Assembly (NCBI GenBank): GCA_028622995.1
Contig: JAJQJQ010000043.1
Coordinates: 1,612,001-1,676,000, forward strand
Length of the DNA: 64,000 bases
Direction of reading: 5' to 3'
From: Panagrolaimus kolymaensis
Lineage: Eukaryota > Nematoda > Chromadorea > Rhabditida > Panagrolaimidae
Shown here one piece after another: positions 25,738-34,329 of this stretch. The position numbers and the translations under genes are program-made. The notes under the pieces are model-generated. The model was not told the DNA's origin. It saw only the letters and a list, made by a program, of their open reading frames with translations, and made no database searches. Numbering within the stretch: the first letter of the stretch is position 1; each line of letters opens with the position of its first letter.

Positions 25738-25983
25738 ATGGAAGGATTCAAAAATGCTAAAAAGAAGACAAATATTGCTGGTCAAACTACTGGTGTTGCT
25801 GCTGGTCAAAAATTGCTTCGACGTGGTATCAATGATGTGAGAATTATTGTGAAAGGAATTGGTCCAGGAAGAATGACAAGCATTCAAGGTTTAGCCTCTG
25901 TTGGAGTCAATGTCATCTCAATCACTGATCATACATCTCTCATTGAACTTGGTCATCGTCCAAAGAAAATTCGAAGAATATGA
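25738..25983 (+). CDS. MRPS11: Mitochondrial ribosomal protein uS11m (short form)
   Basis: A single 81-codon frame matches the C-terminal two thirds of uS11: GFKNAKKKTNIAGQTTGVAAGQ, VRIIVKGIGPGRM and the ending ITDHTSLIELGHRPKKIRRI. In the family this protein lines the platform of the small mitoribosomal subunit near the mRNA exit. The codons just before the ATG read NASCR, which fits the next part of the family sequence. However, an in-frame TAA about 13 codons upstream and the lack of any AG in between rule out an upstream exon by normal splicing. So either translation starts at this ATG with a shortened protein or the locus is truncated. It is divergent with the SART3-like gene; the two start codons are only 33 bases apart. 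Confidence 0.8.
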   Translation: MEGFKNAKKKTNIAGQTTGVAAGQKLLRRGINDVRIIVKGIGPGRMTSIQGLASVGVNVISITDHTSLIELGHRPKKIRRI

Positions 25984-26416
25984 AATGTTTTGTTATCTGT
26001 CTTTATTTATTTTATGTTTGTAAATAAATGCTTTTTCTTTGTTGTTTTTGGGCACTTCTTTATTATTCTTACATGTTACAGGTGATCGTTGTTTTTTCCA
26101 GATACTCATTTAAGTATGGTATTGTAATGTTTACTCACCTGACGCTTTATTGTTTCAATATGGCTGCAAAAGCAACCAGATTTTGATGGATAAAAGACAA
26201 AAACTAAAGCAACAAAAAAGTCAGATGATCCTTTAACAAGCTCAACTCTAAACTTTGTTGAGTTAAATGACAACATTTAGTTCTTTTTTCCATCATTTCT
26301 CGTATTAGTCCAATTTATTCATTCGCAAAGTTTCATAATAATACATATAACTTTATTTATTACCAAGAAATATTTACAACAGAATTACAAATTTTAAATA
26401 TGTACATACAAATTAA
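25984..26416. other. Intergenic DNA between uS11m and SPE-39 3' ends
   Basis: Two genes converge here. The polyadenylation signal AATAAA of uS11m is near 26023. The rest is AT-rich with no open frame or RNA gene that I can support. Confidence 0.5.
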
Positions 26417-28571
26417 TTAATTTTTCCATTTATATGCCTAAAAAACGAGAGAAGTATTGTATTTTCATTTGAAAGAAATTATTCAAATAAATTTACCGTA
26501 TTTGCTAATGCGATATGGGCTTTATTATGTTCAACGGTATGAGGGATCATTTTCTTTATCAATGCATTAAGCTTTTGACGATCTTTGAGAGCAATTAAAG
26601 TTTCGATTTGGATTTCTCGAGCTTCTGTAGTCATTTCGCAAATTTTCAAACGTTCTTCCAAATCAGAAATTGATCGAATCCATCGATTAAGAAACTAAAA
26701 AATATGGAAGTTATTAGAGACTTTAAAAGAAGCCAGCAACAGCAATATGACTTACTTCTTTTGGTGGTGCACCATATTTAAAGATGAGACCAAAAAATGC
26801 TATCCATGAAAAAGGTGAAACAATTTTTGAAGTTCCAATCAGCTTTTTTGTTGTCATCAAACTTTCGATATCTTTGTAACGTTTGAGCCGAGATAAAGCT
26901 GAAATTGCCATCCATGAAAATTCTTTATCAGTCAAATTGAAAAATTCTTTGACAGATAATGGTGAAGAATAGGAATTCTAAAAAATAGCATCTTTCAATG
27001 GTTGTTGTAAGTATATTGTAGCGATATCATACCTTTGGTAAATCATAATGATATAAGCAGCAATAATACAGCGTCGTCAAAAGCGGCTGTCCAATGAGTG
27101 AAGCCTTTTTTGGAAATTGATTGAATATTTCATCTTTACCACTTTTTGCAACTTCTTCATCCGTGGAATCAATAGGTATTTGACGTTCTAATAGATTGAT
27201 GTAATCACAAACATATCCACTTTCAGACGATAATGTTGGATCAGTAAAACCAGAGATGAGAGATTTCTTTAGTGATTGAATTTTAGCATCAGGTTGTCGT
27301 TTCTTTGAAGCTAGCATAAATTCCACCATTGCAGCTTCATCACTTTTTCCTAAAGCATAAAGAGAATCAGTGAGTTCATCATGATCACCAGATTCGCGAA
27401 GATATGAAATGTAAGCATTAGCTGCAGAAGGTTTGAAGATTAGAATTTCACGAAAGCTTGAATTTGATAAAGATTTTTTGAGAAACAATACAACCTGAAA
27501 CCAAAAGACATGAAGACATTCGTCATTGGCAAAAAAAAGTTTACTCGAATAATAACATCACGATCCAATGTTTCTACAGCAGCATCAAGAAGTTCCACCT
27601 TTTCATCCTTTGTTCGATACAGATCTAATGATACAGGTTGACATGAACATAAACGCTTGATTGTTTCGTAAAGTGGAGGAGCTTTAAAGCGTTCCAATCG
27701 AACAATCTGAAAAAAAAAGTAATATAACGCAATAAATGAGTCAAAGAAACTTACTTCAAGATGCTTTTGAAGCTTACGATGTTCAGATTTTAGTCTTGAA
27801 TAATCTAAACTCACGGTTGCTGCTTCACTTGTGTATGATCCAATACTTCCATCAGAAACAACTGAAGCAGGAGGAAATGGTGGACGTGGAGGAGTGGTTT
27901 CATTTATCTGAAAATAAAGTTTTGATATTTTTAGAGTTTCATCTCCAATTTTTTCTTCCATAATGTTTTCATTCATCAACAAGTTGCAAAAATAACTTTA
28001 ACAAACAACAGCACTGAATGAAAAAAAAAATTTGTTGCTTGAAGTTGTATATGCAAATTTTATGTAAAATCAATATTTTCGCGTTTGTGAAACATGGTTG
28101 AGTAACTAAAAAGCTGCCAAAGAATATATATAAACAATTACTTACTTTATAATTATCACCACCATAACTTGAAGCTCCACCGCTATCATTGAATCTAGTA
28201 ACATCCGGCCTTGCTAAAGGCGTTGAAGAAAGTATTGATATTGAAAATTTTGAATTCCCATCATTATTTCCCAATTCACTTAAAGGTTTATCACTTTCTG
28301 CAATGGAACCCGTTTCATCAAGAGCTGTTGTTGAACCACTAAATTGTTCACGACTTTCAGATAATTCTTCTAAAGCTTGTCGAGCAGTAGCCTGAAAAAT
28401 GAATGAGTTGGTTGTTAATAAAAAGAATGGGTTTAAAGATAAAAGAAAAATAAAACTTACCGCTGCTTCTCTTGGATCATCAAAAAATGATTCATTATTA
28501 TTTCCATTTTCACTTTCATTCCAATATGAATCTTCAGGATTATCAAATGAAAATTTCTTGTGAATATCCAT
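26417..28571 (-). CDS. spe-39: SPE-39 / VIPAS39, VPS33B-interacting endosomal trafficking protein
   Basis: Eight exons (28571-28461, 28391-28146, 27907-27755, 27706-27545, 27494-27033, 26977-26756, 26694-26497, 26437-26417) give 524 residues. The last exon is only 21 bases and ends in the typical KWKN. Family features: an N-terminal acidic, Ser-rich region (NPEDSYWNES), a central segment SLDYSRLKSEHRKLQKHLE, then the conserved Vps16-related C-terminal half VVLFLKKSLSNSSFREIL, YISYLRESGDHDELTDSL and TTLYYCCLYHYDLPK. VIPAS39 binds VPS33B in the CHEVI tether for late-endosome and lysosome-related organelle traffic; in C. elegans SPE-39 is needed for sperm membranous-organelle formation. All junctions keep frame. 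No oddity seen. Confidence 0.92.
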
Positions 28572-28972
28572 ATTCTTATTTTTAAGGATTTTAATCCAAT
28601 TCCAGTAATCGATAAAGAGTTTGAGAATAATGAGAAGTATTAAATAAACTACTTTTTAAAAACAGAATCGCAGCAAAGTTTACATTTTGTTTTTTTTTGT
28701 TGTAAAAAATGGAAAACCAAAAGAATCGAGGGAGAAAAAGAAAATAACGCGAGTCAAAGTTGCGTGTTGCGAAGAAAAAAATTGGATCATTGCCAAAATG
28801 TTCAAAAACTGCATTTTTTGATGAAAGTTATTTTATTTTTTCATTTAAAATGAGTATTTAAAAGCAAAATTAAGATTTTTTCAAGAATTTTTTTTAATTT
28901 AGAGAATTCGAGAAAATTAATAAGTTTTTAGAAAAATATAACATAGCAAATTAATGAAAGTTTCGTAATGCC
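28572..28972. other. Short intergenic stretch upstream of SPE-39 and of tRNA-Glu
   Basis: AT-rich DNA without an open frame. It should contain the SPE-39 5' leader on the minus strand and the upstream flank of tRNA-Glu. I see no other feature. Confidence 0.45.
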
Positions 28973-29044
28973 TCCCTAATGGTCTAGTGGTTAGGATTTC
29001 TGGTTTTCACCCAGGCGGCCGGGGTTCGATTCCCCGTTAGGGAA
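28973..29044 (+). tRNA. tRNA-Glu (TTC)
   Basis: A 72-base cloverleaf. The acceptor TCCCTAA pairs with TTAGGGA and is followed by discriminator A. The D arm TGGTCTAGTGGTTAGGA is typical of eukaryotic tRNA-Glu, the anticodon arm encloses TTTTCAC (anticodon TTC), and the T arm is GGGTTCGATTCCC. A T-run terminator begins about seven bases downstream. No intron. Confidence 0.97.
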
Positions 29045-29136
29045 GTTAATCTTTTTTCATTTTTTTATAAAGAAAATAAAGAATTGTTTTTAATTTTTGT
29101 CATTCAAAGTTTTTTACTTATTTATTTTATTTTTTC

Positions 29137-30222
29137 TTAACAAACATTTTTATTATTATTCTTTGGTGAACTTTTAGATTGAGCAACAATAACTTTAACC
29201 GAATTTTCAGCTTGTTTTTTTAATCGTTTAATAGTCTTTGAAAAAATTATCGAACATATGAAACCATTTAACGAAGAAATCACTCGAATATATGAACCAA
29301 GAATATTGCTAGGTGATTCATGAAAAAATAATGGAGTTAAAAATGCGAAAGCATTAATAATAAAATCAAGAAAAATTTGAATAAATACTATTTGAATTGT
29401 TAGCAAAGTTGCTGCACGATGGGTGGGAGATTTAAAATGTAATGTTCGAATAAAATATCCAAGTAAACATGCTCCTATTAAACTTATCGATGCTATAGCT
29501 ATCGTAATTGCATTTAAATGGGAATCGACGATATTATTTTGACTCAAACAATTTGGGGATAAACAAGCTGAAAAATTAAAATTAAATTTGTAATTTTTTT
29601 TTATCGGGACAACTTTCTTTGTCTCAAATGGAAATTTTATTTATTGTTTTTCTATGCAAATTTTTTTTGTTTAAAGGGGCACTTTCACCTGACTCAAATT
29701 TTTGCTTACGACATATTTTACCTCCTAGCGCGAAAGTTCTTTGTCAAGTCCATTTCGAAAAGGTTTGTAAGCCTTGGTCAAACTTTGTGAAATTTTTGAA
29801 ATTTTTTTTAAAGCTTGACAAAGACTTACAAACCTTTTCGAAATGGACTTGACAAAGAACTTTCGCGCTAGGAGGTAAAACATGTCGTAAGCAAAAATTT
29901 GAGTCAGGTGAAAGTGCCCCTTTAATTAAAAAATTTTCTTTTGGAGTTCAAGAAGAAAAAAAACACTCACAAGTGGTATCAAAAAATTCGAAGGGAGCTG
30001 AAAAAATAAAAGAAAAAAGCATGATTGCCCAAACTAAAAAAGAAATAAAACAAGTAGAAATAAATAAAATATATTGAATTCTTTTAATGGTATTATAATT
30101 ATGAAATATAAAAATTGCGCATCGTTCTAGGGTGGAAAATAGTAAAGCCACCGCTGGAATGGGAACCAATGATAAACTTGCCATTCCAGTATACCAAAAA
30201 ATTTGAGGATTATATTTAATTG
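29137..30222 (-). pseudogene. Serpentine 7TM receptor, 5'-truncated or partial
   Basis: Two exons are visible, 30222-29971 and 29567-29137, joined in frame. They encode TM3 ending STLERC, TM4 (ILFISTCFISFLVWAIMLF), TM5 (AIASISLIGACLLGYFI), TM6 (LLTIQIVFIQIFLDFIINAF) and TM7 (GSYIRVISSLNGFICSIIF), then a basic tail. The first exon begins after a TTTTTTCCAG acceptor, so an exon with TM1-TM2 should lie upstream. The DNA there runs into a Merlin transposon at 30353, and no matching exon is visible up to the ankyrin fragment beyond it. Nematodes have large families of such chemosensory GPCRs; I cannot assign the family. The intron between the two exons holds a fold-back element at 29675-29921. Confidence 0.6.
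29675..29921. mobile_element. Fold-back MITE with TTAA target site, inside the receptor intron
   Basis: Two inverted arms of about 100 bases start AGGGGCACTTTCACCTGA and end with the complement. They surround a short unpaired centre near 29783-29812. TTAA lies on both sides (29671-29674 and 29922-29925). TTAA duplication points to a piggyBac-type non-autonomous element. No coding capacity. Confidence 0.8.
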
Positions 30223-30680
30223 CTGGAAAAAAAGTTATTTTTTTAGAAATTTGATTTGGAAAAATAACTTTGTCGGTGGTTTCTTAAAAAAATTTAAAAT
30301 AATCAATCAACTTACAATTATATTTCCAAAAAATTATAACATATGTATTTTGGGCACTTCTTCAGTTTCTCCACCCTACTTTTTCACTTTTTTTCATTTT
30401 TCCCTTATTTTACAGGGGGGACCAAGGGAATTTCCTACTTTAACAGGGGAGACCAAAGGAATTTTTTTTGAATTTCCACAAAAGCTAAAGGTTTTTTTAT
30501 AACCTTTAAACTTGCATTTCTAAATGAATCATCGAGATGCGCATCTGTCAGTTTGAGCTTTTTCAAATATCATTGAAAGGGAGCGCTATTTTTGTTTATA
30601 GTCTTTCTTTTTTTTTGGTTATTTAAACATAAAAAACAAGATAGTCTGGAGTTTATTTTTATCATTTATTTGTTCTCGTC

Positions 30681-31708
30681 ATGGTTTTTTTTTCTGTTTT
30701 GAATGATTTAAAATTGTTCCGCCATCGTGATATTATTAAACTCCAATTAGCTGATGAAGAAGAAGTTGTAAAATGCTTTCAAGAATTGGGTATTATTCCT
30801 GATAAAAAGATTTGTGTGTGTTCTGGAGAGATGCGATTACAGAAGCGTTCCAACAAACCTGATGTTTGGAGATGCCGCACCACTTCATGTCGTAAAGAAG
30901 TTTCTTTTTTAAAAGATACATTTTTTAGTGGTACACATTTGAAGCTGATTGAGGTTAATTAGAGACTTCTTAGAATTTTATTTATTTTTATTTTAAGGTT
31001 TTTGAAATTGTCTATTGGTGGAGTCGTGAAATAGTTCAATATAAAAATATTCGTTGGGAAATGGGTCGAGATGAAAGTAATCTTGGTGATGCTACAATTT
31101 GTGATTGGCTTCAATTCTGTCGCGATGTTTGTGTTGATCATTATGTTGCCCATCCTAAAGTTATTGGTGGACCCGGAGTGGTAGTTGAAATTGACGAAAC
31201 CGTCATTTCTAAACGGAAATATAATAAAGGTTAGTTGTATCCATCAAAGCGTTTATTAGGTTTATGTTTTTCAGGACGAATCATTACTGAACAAGTATGG
31301 ATTTTTGGAGGTATTGAACGTGAAAATCCTTCTAATTGCTTTATGGAAATTGTTCCTCTTCGAAACGCTGATACCCTTCTTCCTATCATTCAATCTCGAA
31401 TTGCTCCAGGGTCCATAATAATCAGTGATTTGTGGCGTGCATACTTTCGCATTGATCAACTTCCACAAGGCTATACTCATTTAACCGTTAACCACTCAGA
31501 AAATTTTATTAATCCCGAAAATGGTGCTTACACCCAAGGAATAGAAAGCAGCTGGCAAAAGTTTAAAGCTGCTCACAAAACCCGATATGGAACCCATAGA
31601 TCTTCATTGGCAGATTACATCGTTGAACATTGTTGGAGAAAAGAATTTGCAATTAATAATTTAGGTTTTTTTCATTTTTGGCAACAGGTTATCCAACAGT
31701 ACTCATGA
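30681..31708 (+). CDS. Merlin (IS1016-like) DDE transposase
   Basis: Three exons, 30681-30953, 30998-31229 and 31275-31708, give 312 residues with intact frame. The N-terminal zinc-binding region (CVCSG, then WRCRTTSCRKEVS) is followed by SRLE-like DNA-binding sequence and the DDE core: first Asp in VVEIDETVISKRKYN, second in IIISDLWRAYF, and Glu in YTQGIESSWQKFK, with an HSENF motif between the last two. Intron 1 ends in TTTTAAG, an AAG acceptor as in nearby host genes. There are no stops or frameshifts, so it may be recent or still active. It is the IS1595/ISXO2-type transposase family. Confidence 0.88.
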
Positions 31709-31799
31709 ATAAATCTATTCTTTTTTGTGAATAAATAATTAGTTATTATATTTTTTTTGGATTTCAATATATTCAAGTTTGAAACAAAGGTCTTTGAAG

Positions 31800-31866
31800 C
31801 TTCTATAGTCGAGTGGTTAGTACCATTGACTGTGAGAAAGTCGAAAGTTCGACTCCCTCTTGAAGA
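31800..31866 (+). pseudogene. tRNA-like sequence inside the Merlin element
   Basis: The sequence has a good A box (TAGTCGAGTGGTTAGTA), an anticodon-like hairpin TTGACT/AGTCGA with a seven-base loop GTGAGAA, and a B box AGTTCGACTCC. The acceptor stem is only four clear pairs (CTTC/GAAG). It lies between the transposase stop and the right inverted repeat. It is probably a tRNA pseudogene or tRNA-derived insertion; whether it is transcribed by Pol III is unknown. Confidence 0.5.
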
Positions 31867-31982
31867 AAAAAAATTCCTTTGGTCTCCCCTGTTAAAGTAG
31901 GAAATTCCCTTGGTCCCCCCTGTAAAATAAGGGAAAAATGAAAAAAAGTGAAAAAGTAGGGTGGAGAAACTGAAGAAGTTCC

Positions 31983-32161
31983 ATTTAGCAATTTCAAATA
32001 AACAATTAGATATTGCGAATCTTTTATTTGCAATGGGCGCCAATCCAAATGCTGTTGATCTCAAAGGAAACAATGCATTTCACATTGCTGCTTTGCACTT
32101 TCCTGATTTCTTAGAAAATTTAATGTTATCACAAACAATAGATGAAGCAAGCCTTTTTTAA
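31983..32161 (+). pseudogene. Ankyrin-repeat gene fragment abutting Merlin
   Basis: Starting exactly at the right Merlin terminus, an open frame encodes about one and a half ankyrin repeats, HLAISNKQLDIANLLFAMGANPNAV then GNNAFHIAALHFPDFLENLM, and ends at TAA. There is no acceptor before it other than transposon sequence, and the matching upstream half is not on the other side of the transposon. It is a 3' exon fragment cut off by insertion or rearrangement, or a gene piece carried with the element. A polyadenylation signal is possible just after the stop. Confidence 0.6.
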
Positions 32162-32842
32162 ATAAAAAAATATTATATACAAAATTCGTATGTTTATTAT
32201 TACAGTTAAAATACATGAAATTTCACTGAATATTGATTCGCCCAAAACTAAATAAAATAAATATGGTTGACGAATAATTACAGCAGCCGAAGAAGAAGCT
32301 ACCATAATTTTTAAAAAATAAATTTAAAAAATAAGTAAATTGAAAGATTAGTTTTAAAGTTTATTATTAAAACTTTGATTTTTTAAACATAAAAAACTTC
32401 TGTTTAAAAATCCCCAAAAATAAAATTATTAATTAATATTTAAGTATTTTATTTTTTTTTATAAGGAAGTAAATTAATTTATTTGTCCTTTATGAAAAAA
32501 AAATTTTTAACAAATACAAAAGAAGAAAAAATTCGAGAAAAATTTTTGTTTTTTTTATATATGAAGAATCTTTAATAAGTGGAGTAATTATTAAAACAAA
32601 TTACATCATAAAAAAAGTTTTTGGCAAAAATAAATAAAAGTAAAAAATAATAGTTGGGAGGATAATTATTTGTCGACAAAAAAAGCGAAGACCAACACCA
32701 CAAAATTTTTTTTTATGAAACTTTGCTTCCGTTGTTTATAAAAAAAAGCTTCGGCGTCTGTGATTTATGAATGTTTTTTTTCTTAATTTTTAAAAATAAT
32801 TTTTTAAGCAAAATTAAAAGATTTAATTAATTTTATTAAAAA
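32162..32842. other. AT-rich intergenic DNA, nothing recognised
   Basis: Very AT-rich, with homopolymer runs and no open frame worth reporting. The AAACTG motif is not enriched here. No RNA gene or repeat that I can support. Confidence 0.5.
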
Positions 32843-33780
32843 CTAGGCGCTACGCGGGCCTTCGGCCCGCTATGAAGCTTGTTTTACGCAAATTATTACG
32901 AAAATTTTGACATTAATTATTTGATTCCTTACTCTGGAAGATAAGATTATCATTTCCGCAACATCCATGGCTAATTTACTTCTTTAATGTCCTCTAAACT
33001 TGTTCTAAATTGCCTTAACAATTCCTATAGCATACAAATCAATTGCAAATGATCGCCGGGATCTAAAATCCTCATCTCATACACCTAAAGGTCCTCCCAA
33101 TGGAATCTAATATCTTTATCAGAGCGATATAAAAATTTTAATAACATCACCACTGCTTTTAACTCATTAAAGAATGAACAATTTTGTCTTAAAATTTCCT
33201 AAGCACAAAGTGCTTCCATTATGGCCAATTTTTCCCTACATTTCTGCAATTTAAATGCACCCAATCGTTCTAAAGAACCCAAAATTATTTAAAGCTTCTC
33301 ACGGACACCTTCCACTCATTTTTTTTTAAAATAAAGTTTAATGTTCATTTATAACTCCGCCGGCCTTCGGCCGCCATGAAAGTAATTTTTTGCAATCATT
33401 TTGCATCTTTAGAACATTTTGGCATCCTTTGATAACCCAGAATCAGCCGCCACTCATCAATGTTTCATTGCGTTTTACTTTACTTTCTAAATGTCCTAAA
33501 AGTTACTCAAAAAGTTTCCTTAACAGTTTCCCTATAATATGCATTAACCATGAACGATTTCCTTACATTCTATAAATTTGGATCCTATGGCATCTTTGGG
33601 TAACACTCAAAACAAACGACCGCTCATCACCGCTTCATTTTTATGAAATGCAAACGCGATTTTCTTTCCTCGCACATTCATTCATTTTTTAATGCAAATT
33701 TTTTCATTTTCTTTGCAATTTTCCCATGCATCATTTCCGAGCTCGAACGAAATGACGCACAATCAAAATTACTAGGAAGG
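32843..33780. repeat. Two degenerate GC-hairpin-headed units
   Basis: Two perfect GC hairpins stand out in AT-rich DNA: CGGGCCTTCGGCCCG at about 32857-32871 and GCCGGCCTTCGGCCG at about 33358-33372, each followed by a GCxATGAA-like sequence. They lie about 500 bases apart and head stretches of less AT-rich sequence with weak mutual similarity (for example CTTAACA..TTCC..ATA near 33015 and 33520). The interior looks like decayed coding DNA with many stops. I do not recognise the family; a Helitron-like 3' hairpin is conceivable but no CTRR end is shown. Confidence 0.4.
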
Positions 33781-34329
33781 ATTAAGAATACAAATATTCA
33801 AAAGTTTAAAAAATCAAATATGTAATTGCAAATTCAAATAGAAATCTAAATTTTTTTTTAATATACTGTAAAAATAATCCAAACACAATGGATTAAAAAT
33901 AAAGAAAGCTGTGTCTAGTTTCTAAAAAGTTTATAAAACTTTAAAGTTTAATGGCAGATTCAAACTATAACTCATTAAAAATAATTAGAAAAAAGCGGCG
34001 ATAATTATTTTTTCTTTTAATAAAATTTGCGGAAGTCTTTTAATTTTTTTTTGTTCTTTAGTAAAACACACAATTAAATTATTTTTAAAACACTTTCAAA
34101 AAGAATAAAAGAAATCCAAAAATAAAATTATTTTTTTTATGATTGCATCAAAAAAAAGTTTTTTATTTATAAATCCTTTAAAACATACATAGTTTTTATA
34201 AACAAAAAACAATTTGGATAAAAATATTTTGACTATAAAATTTTTCAGTTTTGCTCAATAAAATATAAAATTTACATAATTTTTTAATAAGATTTTTCAT
34301 ACTAAAATTCCAATAATTTTTTTGTGTGA
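33781..34329. other. AT-rich intergenic DNA downstream of the transporter
   Basis: No open frame, RNA gene or repeat recognised. This is where the 3' UTR of the minus-strand transporter gene should lie. Confidence 0.45.

Larger units (their letters stand above)
30353..31982 (+). mobile_element. Merlin-family DNA transposon, apparently complete
   Basis: Inverted terminal repeats of about 110 bases (about 30353-30470 and 31868-31982) share ACTTCTTCAGTTTCTCCACC at their tips and the GGGGGGACCAAGGGAATTTCC block farther in. They enclose one transposase gene with all catalytic residues. IS1016-like transposase with GG-starting termini defines the eukaryotic Merlin superfamily. I could not find the expected 8-9 base target duplication: the left flank ends TATTTT and the right flank begins ATTTAGCA. 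The two flanks also belong to different genes (a receptor and an ankyrin fragment), so rearrangement after insertion is likely. Confidence 0.85.

Noticed and set aside
31800..31866. A functional tRNA gene
   Set aside because: The acceptor stem has only four good pairs and the discriminator region is irregular, so it is listed as a pseudogene.
32843..33780. A minus-strand protein gene between the GC hairpins
   Set aside because: The sequence looks codon-like in places but every frame has many stops and no splice arrangement rescues it.
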